NCBI GenBank assembly: GCA_011763485.2
Contig: JAANSK020263160.1
Span: forward strand, 1-20,668
Direction: 5' to 3'
Length of the DNA: 20,668 nt
Origin: Isoetes engelmannii
Taxonomy: Eukaryota; Streptophyta; Lycopodiopsida; Isoetales; Isoetaceae
The notes beneath the pieces are model-generated. The model was not told where the DNA came from and did no database searches. It was given only the letters and a program-made list of their open reading frames with translations. Of this stretch, positions 8,524 through 18,460 are shown in pieces (the first letter of the stretch is position 1; each line of letters starts with the position of its first letter). A program made the position numbers and the translations under genes.

Positions 8524-10480
8524 TGTGACAATAGACTGAGGCTGCCGCTTAAAAATCCTTCTGCCAGAACTTGACCAACTGAAAAGCCTTTTGGGTGACC
8601 TGAAACAGGCTTAATCGCCTGAGAAAAGGATCCAAATCACCCAAGGAAGAACTGATGGGGAGTTAGATGTGAGAATCACGGTCTGGAGTCTGCCATGGCC
8701 AGAAGCGATCTCCTGAATAACTCCCTGGAATGGCCTGAAAATAGGCCGATTTGCCAGAGCAAGATCGATTTGCCCTGGAGGGACATCTGCAGGTCGAATT
8801 GGGGTCAGAACCAGGAGTCTCGATGCCTTCCTGGGCTGTTCGAAAAGCGTTATGCTGCGTCCCAGCCATATTTAGCTGTTGGTCGTTCAAAGGAATTAGG
8901 TGAGGGAAACCTAACTATAACAAGTGAAAGGAAAAAAGAAGTAAATAATAATTAGTTGGGATGTATTTCAGATGGGAAATTGTGTCGGCCATGGTGGCAA
9001 TGATGGAATTGCCAAGATCTGGAGCTAGGCATGGCCTGCTTTCCTCCGGTATTTGAAAATATCGGAGGAAGGCAACTTTCAATAGAGAAACTGAAATCGT
9101 GCTAGTACAAGTGTTATTAGTAAACTTATGTAAGAGATGGGATTTTAATAAATAAAACACAACTTTCATAGCTAATGGGTCTTAATGAAATGAATGGGAA
9201 TGTTGTATCTTTCTCTATGGGGAGAAAGAGGGTTGATAACCCAAAAGACCTTGTCGAGAGGGCATGTGACCTGGGGAAGGGTACACGGTGTACCTGGATG
9301 ACTGTAAGGCTAGGAATTAGCCAGATTAATAAAACCCATAATTGGAAATAGTTGGGGAACTATGTTGTGGAAAATGCATGTACATGAGCGAATAGGTTTG
9401 AACATGTTGTTATATGCCGGATGTCATGGTTGTTCTTATGTACAGGTGCATCAAAGTTATAGATCTTATTATGATCTGCATGGAATTGCTCTTATTTATC
9501 TGTAGAGGAATGCATGGAATGCATGGGAATTGCATATGCACCTTGAGTGCCCCAAGTAAGATTATAAATGCATGTGATGCAACTAATGGCACTAGAATGC
9601 ATAAGATGTTATATTGAGGATGATGCATAGTCTCCGGGGCCGAAGTCCATTTGCGGTAGCTTGGACTTGCGGTTGTGAATGTGCTTGACATCGAGCAATG
9701 TTATCCTTGCTGGGATTCATTGTCGCGCTACATGGCTAAAAGTGGTCCTCTAGGGTTGGACGCAGCGTGGAAGGGTGTGTACACATGAGGCTAACCCCGC
9801 TCGTATTGGCTGCATGGCCTGATCAGCCCGGGTGGCATTATAGAACCGGAGTAGGCATTGTATGCTATGGAATGGCTCTATGAAGCATGTTAGATTGCTC
9901 TGTGAAGCTCGTAATATTAAGATTGAGGCATGTTGTTGTTATCTGCATTTGTATACTAATCCAGTTGATTGGTCATGCAGTGGGACCCGATGGTAAGAGA
10001 ATGATGATTAATCTCTCTTTGTTTGGGTCGTATTTTGTAGTCTTGTTCTAGAATGCCTCAAACCCCCACTTAGTCCTTAAGACTAATCCCCACGTGTTCA
10101 TGCTGTAAGCAGCTCCAGAATTGCTCCGGAAGCAGCAGAGTGTAGCAGAGTAGCTGAAGGGCGCAATTGAGTTGCAGCCTAGTTTAGGGAACTTGTGTGT
10201 GCATTTAGTAAGGCCTTTATGATGTATTTGGCTGTATATGGCTTTTAGACTACGTTTTCCATGGATGTACTTGAGTACTGGCCTATGGCAATCAAGTTAT
10301 GTATTTGTTATTTTGGAGATATAAAGATTAAATTCTTTACCTCAAGTTATGCTCAAGTTGTTCAAGTTGCATTGCATCATTAATGAGCCCAACCACCATG
10401 CATATTTAAGAGTTGCAATACCAAGTTTAAGGCAGGATCCTAAGCTGCCTCGGAGAGGCCAGGTTAGCAGGCCCGTCACA
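8524..10480 (+). mobile_element. Long terminal repeat of a Ty3/Gypsy-type retrotransposon (5' LTR)
   Basis: The segment begins TGTGAC (8524-8529) and ends GTCACA (10475-10480), a perfect 6-bp terminal inverted repeat with the canonical TG...CA ends. It is followed two bases later by a tRNA-Met primer-binding site, which fixes the right edge and the strand. Length is 1,957 bases, long but within the range of plant LTRs. It has no long open frame, as expected. A strong hairpin sits at 9043-9068. Near the right end TATAAAG (about 10319) could be promoter-like. The left edge rests on the inverted repeat alone because no second LTR is in the window for comparison. Confidence 0.7.
9043..9068. repeat. 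26-base hairpin inside the LTR
   Basis: CCTCCGGTATTT (9043-9054) pairs with AAATATCGGAGG (9057-9068), 12 positions with one G-T opposition and two bases between the arms. The RNA loop would open slightly wider. It could affect transcript ends or packaging of the element. Confidence 0.7.
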
Positions 10481-10482
10481 AT

Positions 10483-10494
10483 TGGTATCAGAGC
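10483..10494 (+). other. Primer-binding site for initiator tRNA-Met
   Basis: TGGTATCAGAGC is complementary to the 3' end of plant initiator tRNA-Met, the usual primer of plant LTR retrotransposons. The match continues loosely downstream (ATGGTTGATC). It begins two bases after the LTR end GTCACA. Confidence 0.85.
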
Positions 10495-11651
10495 ATGGTT
10501 GATCTAGAAAGATTTGAGCCTAGATTAAAGATCTTGAGGTGGTTGGTTAAGCATGCTAAGAGGACCATCTTCTTGCAGAGTATGAAGCATGAATAGTGAG
10601 TCAAGATGATGATGAGAAGGTATGGCATTTTATAATTGCTGCTATTCTTTGTGATTGGTAGACGGTCTATGGTCGATCCTTTGGGGCAAACTTATTTTGG
10701 AATAATCAATGTACAAGGTGAAAGAATGCCAAAGAGGTATTCTTCGGCATAGGTTGGAATTACCTTATCCTGTAGATGAATTATCGGCATAGACACCTAA
10801 GAGACATTAAATGGATCGATTGGATCTGTAGAAGAATGAGTCTTCTAGATCTTGAGTATGAGTATGAGGTATCCATGTATCCTAGTTTGTATTCTGTTAA
10901 GTTGATTTTTTGGGCAGGCTATACCAGGGTTTAAGATCACAACAGAGTAGATGGAGAGTAAGCTACAAGCTAAGGCTATGGATTTTGGAATGCGTTTGGT
11001 GCATTCATGATTCGGGGGGATCTTTACATACCCCCACGCTTTTTTGTTACAGTGAGTTCAAAATTTGCTCGATCCTTCTCTCTTTCACCCTATACGGCAA
11101 ACTCTAAACCTCGACATTAACCACTTGACTAAAACTAATACCACTTGATGCATAACGTTTTTCCATAAAAGCATTGAGCAAGTTTCATAGTAACCTTAAA
11201 TGACATCCTACTTTGGCTGCTTAGTAAAGCTTGCTCTCTTCTTCTTTGCCAGTTCTTCTTCGTTTTCCCATCCTACCCTTTCCCCAACCCTGCATTTCTG
11301 CTAGTTAGGATTCAATTAATTGATTGGTTATTTCAATCTTTAATATTTCTAAATGACAAATTAGCATAGCTAATTATTCTAAATGAATAATTAATGGTAC
11401 TTGCATATTCCTAATTATTCATTGTGACGTGTCATGTATTTATACTCATATAAATACCTGGAACGTCACAGCCCTGGCCTTGCATTATCTCTGCGCAGAA
11501 AATTTGAGAGCCCTCAAGTTTTGGCTCAGAAGCCACCGCCAAATCCCTGCATTTTCGGCTCAGGCCATCGCTAAACAGGGCAATGTGCCCTAAAAATCTA
11601 CGCACAAAAAATGGGCAACAAGAAAAAGGGGGGGCATGGCCGAAAAGAAAG
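10495..11651 (+). mobile_element. Decayed, truncated interior of the LTR element, then spacer
   Basis: After the primer-binding site there is no gag or pol frame of any length. No protease, reverse transcriptase, RNase H or integrase motif was seen. The right boundary is unknown. GGGGG (11015-11019) and CCCCC (11031-11035) form a small inverted repeat, and no second TGTGAC...GTCACA LTR follows in the window. The element is therefore either truncated soon after its 5' end or is a non-coding type. From about 11040 to 11651 I see only AT-rich DNA. Confidence 0.4.
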
Positions 11652-11991
11652 CAAGAAAGAAAGTAAGGAAGGAAGGTAGGTAGGTAGATAGATAGTAGTT
11701 TTAATGTTTGGACATGTGACCACACACTACACTATATTGCTTGGTTGGGCCCTGCCCCCAACCACCTTACATTGCGTCTGTTGATAGATAGTAGTTTTAA
11801 TGCCACGCCACTAGGCAGTATCCAACTAGACGTACTACACTATGTTGCTTGGTTAGGCCCTGCCCCCAACCACCTTACATTGCATCTGCTGGTATTTGAC
11901 CCGCAACAGTACCGAGTGCGATTCTGGGCGGTCTCGAACTCGAGACCACACTGATAAGGAGCTAGTGTGTTAGCACTAGACCAAACGCCCA
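11652..11991 (-). mobile_element. tRNA-derived SINE-like element
   Basis: On the minus strand a tRNA-like head spans 11991-11925. Its ends TGGGCG and CGCCCA pair perfectly as an acceptor stem. Box A is TGGTCTAGTGC (11983-11973) and box B is AGTTCGAGACC (11940-11930), both fitting the Pol III consensus. ACACT/AGTGT forms an anticodon-like stem with an oversized 11-base loop, and GGTCTC/GAGACC forms the T-arm with a 6-base loop, so it is not a working tRNA. Behind the head is an unrelated body, and the element ends in simple repeats (TCTA, CCTA, CCTT, CTTT) at about 11697-11652, as many SINEs do. The body holds an internal duplication. No target-site duplication was established. Confidence 0.6.
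11726..11891. repeat. 58-bp duplicated body of the SINE-like element
   Basis: Copies at 11726-11783 and 11834-11891 differ at 4 of 58 positions (period 108). They include CCTGCCCCCAACCACCTTAC. A second, shorter repeat, GATAGATAGTAGTTTTAATG, occurs at 11687-11706 and 11783-11802 (period 96). The two periods differ, so the duplication was followed by a small insertion or deletion, or the element is a dimer. Confidence 0.85.
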
Positions 11992-12131
11992 GATGCCAAA
12001 AGATTTTTTCGTTTCTTTGCTATTTTGACCAAAAGATTTATATATGTCTCTAGTTTTGTTTTGGTTCAAAAGGTGTCAAAAGATCTACAAATTTCTAATT
12101 TCTAAATGTCCTTGATGTTGGATACAAATCA

Positions 12132-12213
12132 AAATTTCTAATTTTGACATCCACGGCGTTGGATGTCAAAAATCTTTGCCATTAGATCCAACGGCCGTGG
12201 AAATTAGAAATTT
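12132..12213. repeat. 82-bp foldback element
   Basis: The left arm is AAATTTCTAATTT (12132-12144) plus CCACGGCGTTGGAT (12151-12164). The right arm is ATCCAACGGCCGTGG (12186-12200) plus AAATTAGAAATTT (12201-12213). The two 13-bp outer blocks pair perfectly and the inner block needs one bulged base. A related left-arm-like copy (ATTTCTAATTTCTAAATG, then GTTGGAT) lies just upstream, near 12090-12123. It resembles a very short MITE or a transcribed hairpin. Confidence 0.7.
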
Positions 12214-12352
12214 GAGTAAAGTTTCTCACGGAGATGCAGAAGGACGTCTCCATTGCCTCTCTCCCTTGTAGCGACAGTTCTTTAAGGAATTGCCAGAAGG
12301 ACGTCCGGATGGTGCAAGTTCAGAAGGAATTGCCAGTTCGTGTGGTGATGGT

Positions 12353-12487
12353 TCATTTTCACTGTAAGTTCCAAATCACAGATGATTTTTTCTTTTTGTT
12401 GTAAGGTCTAACGCATGGCATCTGTGGTGTTAGAAATCTTCATAGACAGCAGTTAGCCATTCTTGAAATGCTTATAATGTGAGAAGG
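12353..12487. repeat. Copy A of a dispersed direct repeat (about 135 bp)
   Basis: It shares order and most bases with 13881-14014, including the 14-mer TTTTTGTTGTAAGG and the 20-mer TTAGAAATCTTCATAGACAG. Differences are scattered substitutions and small indels. Copies are about 1.5 kb apart and in the same orientation. Each lies just before an exon-like frame, so duplication of an exon flank is possible; a solo pair of element ends is the alternative. Confidence 0.8.
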
Positions 12488-12492
12488 ATTTT

Positions 12493-12673
12493 TTCGGCGG
12501 TATAGTGGCAGCTGTACCTTGGTTTTTTGCGAGCCCGTTACCAAGGCACCTCGCATTCACACTCTGGTGTTGTTAAACAAGCGGAGGGCCTGCATCACCG
12601 CTCTGGAGCAAAGAAGCTGTTTAGAGACACACAAAAACTACTACTCTGAATTTGTGGATTCCTCGGCTGAACT
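12493..12673 (+). pseudogene. Exon-like frame 1 of an unidentified gene
   Basis: One frame reads QLYLGFLRARYQGT, then SGVVKQAEGLHHRSGAKKLF and RDTQKLLL before a stop. An overlapping frame continues with EFVDSSAEL and then a donor-like CTG|GTATGT at about 12674. The join needs a frame change, so this is either a broken exon or chance. A longer open frame runs to 12920, but past the donor its composition looks intronic. I cannot name a family. Confidence 0.3.
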
Positions 12674-13442
12674 GGTATGTTCCTTGCATAAATTTCTGCT
12701 TTTACCAAATGCATATGCTTCCTTTAAATTAAATCGATACCGAGCTTCTGAAGTTCACTTGGAAGCCCAAAATTGCATCCGGCAAAACCCCTTGCTAAAA
12801 GGGCAAACGATTTGGGTAGCTTGCACAGGCATGGCACATTGGTGCAAGTTCGGACTGGTCTTTTTAAGGAATTGTGGAGCTTTTGCACTAAGAATAGGCA
12901 TAGCTCAAATCCGGGTTTAGGGGTGCGTGATGCAGTTCTGAATCTGAGAGAATAGTTGGGTACGCCACTGTATTTGCACTGATGTTTAAGGAAAGACTTA
13001 TCTTCCTATGCTCAAATTGTAGAACCGGCTGGCTGATAGGCAATCAGTTCTATTCTTTGTTCAATTCTGCTACAAGAATATTTCTCACCTCATATCAATC
13101 TCCCAAGGACATGCATGGGTGCCGATTTGGTTAGGGTTAATGTATCATTGTCCTGCTAACAAATCATCATTTGACTATATTTAAATCTTTTCTTCATATG
13201 TTCTCATTCTACCAGCATCTCAATACTGTTATGCCAATGAAGCTAAATGGCTTATTACTGTAAACACAACATTGTGGCCAAGAAGTGTCAAAGTGGACAA
13301 AGGTACGCCTGAGTTCTTTTATATTTCCTTATTTTGAGTGAGTTGCATGATTGGATGATACCCATACACAATGGGTTATTTCTGCTTGCATATCTCTTTT
13401 TAATGGTAAAATTGCTGCAAATGATGATTTTTCATTGTGAAC

Positions 13443-13598
13443 AATCATATCCTGGCTCTAGAGGTGCTTCAGGACGCATGTTGGAGGGTAAGAAAGAATC
13501 ATGCTGCAAAGAAACCCACATTGAAACAACTCGACCAGCAAAAAGAACTCTTAGGCCATAAGCGATTTTGTGATTTCATGACTTCGGTTTTCGAATAA
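13443..13598 (+). pseudogene. Exon-like frame 2 of an unidentified gene
   Basis: A 51-codon frame with strongly protein-like, helical composition: NHILALEVLQDACWRVRKN, then AAKKPTLKQLDQQKELLGHK, then RFCDFMTSVFE and a stop. A splice-acceptor-like CTCTAG lies at the start (exon from about 13463). A stop in the same frame lies at 13425. I do not recognise the family. It may belong with the frames at 12493, 14099 and 15906. Confidence 0.3.
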
Positions 13599-13880
13599 TT
13601 TGACTTTTTGTTAGTCCGTGATGGTGAACACATTCATATAAAAGCCTAGATTTGTATATACTATTTTCTAGGAGAAACCCTTCTGCCTGCCATATCTTAC
13701 AATAAGCATAAGCATCAGATTTAGGCTCCAGCGTTGTTAGCATCATCAGGTGGTGAAACATAGAAATCCATTACATTTTGGTAAAATCTCTTAATGTCGA
13801 TAATTATGGCATGCATTGCCGAATTCTTCATGCTAGAACTAGAGATCTTTTAGATCCGTAGTAATTACAATGGAGCATAA

Positions 13881-14014
13881 TCATTTTCACTATAAGTTTC
13901 AAGTCACAGATTATATTTTCTTTTTGTTGTAAGGTCTAATGCATGGCATCTGTAGTGTTAGAAATCTTCATAGACAGCAGGTAGCCATTCTTAAAATTCT
14001 TATAATGTGAGAAG
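13881..14014. repeat. Copy B of the dispersed direct repeat
   Basis: Second copy of the 12353-12487 repeat, same orientation. It keeps TTTTTGTTGTAAGG and GCATGGCATCTG; it reads CAGGTAGCC where copy A reads CAGTTAGCC. Confidence 0.8.
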
Positions 14015-14098
14015 AAGTTGTATTGCAGAGTTGAAGCAAGCCTCTAACGAGCCTTGAGGTACAATTTTTTTTCTTGCCAAATTTTGTTGCATATGTAG

Positions 14099-14212
14099 GG
14101 TAGAAAAGCACATGTCAAAGCAGCAATTTTCAAGCAGGCAATTCGTGAAAAGCTTTCCAACTCTTTTTCAAGTTTGCTTGCATTTCTTATGACTCAAATT
14201 TGTAACATTTGA
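14099..14212 (+). pseudogene. Exon-like frame 3 of an unidentified gene
   Basis: After an acceptor-like CATATGTAG, a 37-codon frame reads GRKAHVKAAIFKQAIREKLS followed by NSFSSLLAFLMTQICNI and a stop. The first twenty residues are basic and helical, and read like coding sequence. No family recognised. Confidence 0.25.
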
Positions 14213-15905
14213 GCAAAGCAAGAATCATAGCATCTCATATTTGCTTCTTTGTTCTGTACTGATACTGGATCTGGGCTGTATAGTGTATATCCATTGAATC
14301 ATTCACGGCTATTGTCACGGTTGGTTAAGGTCTGGAAAGAAAAATTCATCCAAATGTCAACTGCTGAACCATTTATCCTAATTCGTATGTAGCTTGGATA
14401 ACAAACTGAATCCATGAAATAAAATTTGCAAATTTACTTACCATCGTTTCTGCACAGTTTTAAGATCATGCCATTTTCTGTCAGTCAAGGGCTTTTATCC
14501 TGTGGGTATCTCAAAGAACATCACTCCTTTTACATGGTTGCATGTTTGTTGTCAAGGCATTTCTCTTTAGCTTCATCCGTTTGTTGATAGCCAGGACAAT
14601 TAACAAAATGAGTAAGTAGCATACCTGACTATTTTCACAGTATAACATCACATATCCATGCGTTACAATGACATAAAAGACATGAAGATTAATAGACTGT
14701 TTCAGGGTAAAAAATGATCTTATAGGTAGGAAAACTGTTGGAACTTATGTACGAAATTGTTGTAAGCTATCGGGGCCAGGTAGAGAGCAGCAAAATGGAC
14801 CTCATATCTAACTATCTGCACATTGCACATTCTATAGTTTCACAATCACACATTGAAAGACCCTCATGAATCTATGAACGCGGGGATTTCAAGAAATAAT
14901 CCTGTTCAGAGATTTGGTTTGTGCCTTGGAAGAATGCAGGTGACCAAGAAGACCAATGACGACTTTGCAGTTAATCTTTTTAATGATGTTTCCTTGAACC
15001 TAGAAATCTCGATCTTGATAATACATGGGAGGAAGGTGTAAAAAAGCACATATTAGAACACATGCTGACAAAACAGAATCACCTCTATTGCGGAATGCTA
15101 TAGCCCAAAAGCGCACCATGTCTCTATGAACAGGGACCCTTCTCATTGTTTCTGGCCTGAGGAACCCAGCAAGGACATAAAGTGCCATGCTATGCTATAA
15201 TGATACAATGGTTAGAAACGAGTACAATATGCTTTTGGTAAGCCAAATTGATCAATTCACATAACAGTGCTTCTGATTATTGATGGTATTATAATGCAGG
15301 AGGAAATACACCATTTGCTTAGGTTATTTTATACCTTTGGTGCAATTATCTGCAATACTTCTGGCAGAAGAAAATTTTTCACTGTAAATTTCGGCCCAAC
15401 CATACATGTGCTATGAAAATTTATGCTCAGTTCTTGATAAATGAAAAATGTGGTAGCCTGATATGGATGTCTTGAAACTTAGTTGTGATTTAGGGCGTGT
15501 TTAAGAAGTGAGGTATAATTTTGTGAGGCATTGTTGTCCTTAAAATTTTTCGTTTATTTTTTGACGACTCGGCTCTGCAAAGAACAAGAGCTTACTGGTG
15601 TGCCTAGCTTAGGGGACAAATTCTAAAGGCAGCTGAGAGAGAAATTCTAAAAGGTTGGTGGTGTGATTTTTATTGTTATATAAGTTTTGCTATTTATGTA
15701 CTTCTGAGTTGTCAATCAAACTATTTGGACTGTTATATAGCTAACACGTATGTAGCAGATGACTCCTATTAAGATGATACTTCTCGAACTCGCTTTCATC
15801 TAGCAAACTACTTGTTTTTTCCATAAATACCTTGCCTCATTTACCAATCAGTGCTTTTGCCTCATTTCCAGTATCTCTAAGCCGGAAGGTCAATTATAAT
15901 GCTGA
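14213..15905. other. Mostly non-coding stretch, possible intron
   Basis: One exon-like frame on the plus strand reads VTKKTNDDFAVNLFNDVSLN from 14941, after GAATGCAG, and runs to a donor-like GGAAG|GTGTAA at about 15036. A minus-strand frame at 15188-15090 (MALYVLAGFLRPETMRRVPV...) is also bounded by splice-like sites. The two conflict in strand over the same DNA, and neither is recognised. The rest is AT-rich. Confidence 0.25.
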
Positions 15906-16013
15906 AAGCATCAAGATTTTGATCCTCAAAAAGCATGTCCTGTATGTGCTGAATTAGTAGCAGTTCATGAAAAGATACTTCTATTGAAAAAAAATCGTGC
16001 GGACATTCTGTAG
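15906..16013 (+). pseudogene. Exon-like frame 4 with a CxxC motif
   Basis: Reads KHQDFDPQKACPVCAELVAV, then HEKILLLKKNRADIL and a stop, after an in-frame stop at 15903. CPVC is a possible half zinc site, followed by an amphipathic helix. Composition is convincingly protein-like, yet the family is not recognised. If it is the last coding exon of the same gene as the frames upstream, the LINE at 16502 lies just beyond it. Confidence 0.3.
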
Positions 16014-16499
16014 ACAACTATGAACAGATGCTTCTATGGAACAACCAAGTTTGGCATACATCTTCATTAACGTTTTCTTCTCACAACCTCTTATGGCTCT
16101 AATTCACAATTTGTTCTGTATTTTTTGGAATTCCAAAGAATTACCTTTGGTGTAGACATGGAGGCTAGCTAGGAACCCCTTCATAGCATCCCTGCATTTG
16201 CCCTCTAACATTTGACAAGGTATTGCTAAAGTATTACAACTCGTAAGCTTTGGAGACCTTGGCATTGTGAAAAGGATGTGGTGTTTTAATGAAATCATGC
16301 GTTTCTTCTCATACATTTAACACAAAATCAGACAAGGTAAAGAATTCCTTGCAACATCAATTCGTCTTTTCCAAAGTGACCATTGCGTGCCAAAATAAAT
16401 GACCATTTACCAAGTTAATTGCCTAACTATTAAGTTTTTTTTTTTTAACCTTTGTTACATTGCATAACCTAGCCACAACCCCTGGCATGCCTTTTTGCT

Positions 16500-16501
<2 letters not shown>

Positions 16502-16540
<39 letters not shown>

Positions 16541-18240
16541 ATAGAAGGGAGCTTTTAATTACTTAATAAAAAGAGTACAACAAAAATATTGTTTTTACCA
16601 AGGGATAAAAGGTTCACTTGATAATACATACCAGCTTAAGAATATAAAACTAGAATTGTAGAGACCATATAATTAGATCAAGTGATCCAGCTTCTGACCA
16701 AGCAAGAAAGAAAAAGTTGACAAAGCTAGGAATCTCTTGTAAAAATAAACAAACGACAACAGATCCTGTCCATACAAAACCTTTATGTACACTTTGATGA
16801 CTGAAGCATCTCTAAAACTTGGAACCTGTAAGGTTGCAGCTCAACTGCATATCAATTGTAACTGAATAACACAAGTAGAACATATTGGCATGAAGATCAA
16901 TTGTTCTAGTATGAAGAGGTGTCTTCAGATTGGAACCAAACATAATCCTCCACTATATCACCAACTCCTAGCTCCAAGAGAACATGAAGAGACTGCCTAG
17001 AGATGTTTGTCCAGCTGCGGATGTAGGCAATAATCCAGAGGAAATGAAAATTTATACCTGCAATAGCTACAGTTCCATTTGATACAAACCTGCTCATGTG
17101 GTATAGAAAGCTGTTTTTGAAGGCCAAGTACTGTTGTGTGGACATGAAGGAGCTGATCGAAAAGAGTAGAATGTCAAGAATCAAAGCCTGGTAACCATGA
17201 AGCAGAATTTCCTTGAAGAGGCAAAGGCCTCTAAATTTGGTGGAGGGATATACTGTCCTAACATAGCTAGCTGAACCCAGGCTTCACTATCAGATATATC
17301 CTCATACTGAGGGTGACCATTAACCAAGCATGTCAATAGATTCAGTAAATCTGAAATCAAGGAAGTCATTTGAAGAGAGAACATAACGCTTGGACTGCAA
17401 AATTTAAATGCCCGCCAAAATGACCAAATGCAAGCCACTTTCTATCAAACACATCTCCTTTCTTGGACCTATGAGATATTGCATAAGTAGTTAGCTCAAC
17501 CATGAAAAGATATTTCATTGAAGCTAAAAGTACTGAAATTCCTCTTTCCAATAGTGATAGCATTCCTAAACTTCCAAATGCTCCAAATGGCAATCTGTAC
17601 GAGAGTGTTAAAGAAGTTGTTCTTGCCCTTAAGGAGCTGAATGATATTCTTGTTAGGATCGAATCTAAAGCCACCTTGATAAAGAAAATCCTTTAACCAA
17701 ATCCAGAACGGGATAACTTTGGGGCACTTGAAGATGTGAGAGATAGATTCAGAGCCACCTTTGCACATGTTACAGCAGGAGTCAAAATTTGGATTTGAGC
17801 TCCTCAATCTTTTAGCAAGGAGAGACTTTGAAGGAATAGCTAGGTGAAGAGTCATCCAGAGCATAAGCTGTATCTTGGGCTGACAATATGTCTTCCAGCA
17901 ACCTTTTATAATTCTGATAAATTCGTTGCTGGCTATATTCCACTTATTTGGTAGTCTATCAGACTTAGGTCTACAGATGGACTTGTAGGCTTTAGAGACA
18001 ATATAATCACCTTTATTTCCTTGTAGCCAGTTTGGGCCATTATTAATGTTATAGGAAGTCACACCAGCCAAGCAGTTAATGATGTGTTTGTAGAGGATTT
18101 TATCAGCATGAGAAGCAATACCCATGCATTGAATTTCATTGCTAGCTTATCCATCTTCTTGAATACCATAAGTCAGCAACAATTGAGATCCCAACATTTT
18201 CCCATTTGCTGTACAAATTCCAGTATTTGGGACGTTAGGG
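16502..18240 (-). mobile_element. 5'-truncated LINE (non-LTR retrotransposon) with poly(A) tail
   Basis: Read on the minus strand, the element starts near 18240, carries the C-terminal part of the reverse-transcriptase ORF, and ends in GTACTCTTTTTATTAAG, AATTAAAAGCTCCC, TTCTATC and about 37 A (16539-16502). This tail is typical of plant L1-type LINEs. The endonuclease and RT catalytic domain are missing, the usual result of incomplete reverse transcription. About 950 bases lie between the end of the coding remnant and the tail; this is long for a 3' UTR and may include an insertion. The sequence TTGCTAG flanks the tail and recurs at 18139-18145, a weak candidate for a target-site duplication. 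Confidence 0.75.
17496..18125 (-). CDS. LINE ORF2 C-terminal remnant: reverse-transcriptase zinc-binding (zf-RVT) domain
   Basis: A 209-codon open frame. Residues about 72-145 fit the zf-RVT domain found downstream of the RT in plant LINEs: W77, PKIQLMLWMTLHLAIPSKSL (83-102), then C118-x2-C121, E126, H130-x3-C134 and the trailing PFWIWLKDF (139-147). A second W-rich motif (IWSIWKFRNA, 180-189) follows, as usual near the end of the protein. YIVSKAYKSI (41-50) matches the segment just before the domain. The printed start is only the first in-frame ATG; upstream, WENVGISIVADLW in another frame (to about 18240) suggests that more of the protein is present but frameshifted. It is non-functional as a retrotransposon protein. 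Confidence 0.85.
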   Translation of the reverse strand: MGIASHADKILYKHIINCLAGVTSYNINNGPNWLQGNKGDYIVSKAYKSICRPKSDRLPNKWNIASNEFIRIIKGCWKTYCQPKIQLMLWMTLHLAIPSKSLLAKRLRSSNPNFDSCCNMCKGGSESISHIFKCPKVIPFWIWLKDFLYQGGFRFDPNKNIIQLLKGKNNFFNTLVQIAIWSIWKFRNAITIGKRNFSTFSFNEISFHG

Positions 18241-18460
18241 TGGCCATTAGAGCTGAGGGTGCTTCTCACCTCAATTGTCGACCCTATAGACTCTTGCAAA
18301 ACAAGAACACAGTAGATTAAATGAAAATAAACTTTGTAGAAATCACTCCTTTTCCTTTTTATGTTTTGACATATTTTCGTGTAACAAGAACCTTCAGCTA
18401 AGGATTTGAAAAAAGAGAAATGTTCGCGACGGCTGATCTAGCATATAGTTTATTAGATTA

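Noticed and set aside
11925-11991. Functional tRNA gene
   Set aside because: The anticodon loop is 11 bases and the T-loop 6 bases; box A and B fit, but the fold is that of a SINE head or tRNA relic.
15090-15188. Minus-strand exon-like frame starting MALYVLAGFLRPETMRRVPV
   Set aside because: Splice-like edges and good composition, but no recognised family, no partner exons on that strand, and a conflicting plus-strand exon-like frame close by.
16104-16316. 70-codon minus-strand frame (MYEKKRMISLKHH...)
   Set aside because: Part of it looks protein-like before a donor-like GTAATT, but nothing on the same strand joins to it and no family is recognised.
16434-16446. T-run as a second LINE tail
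   Set aside because: Too short and without a LINE-like 3' end beside it.
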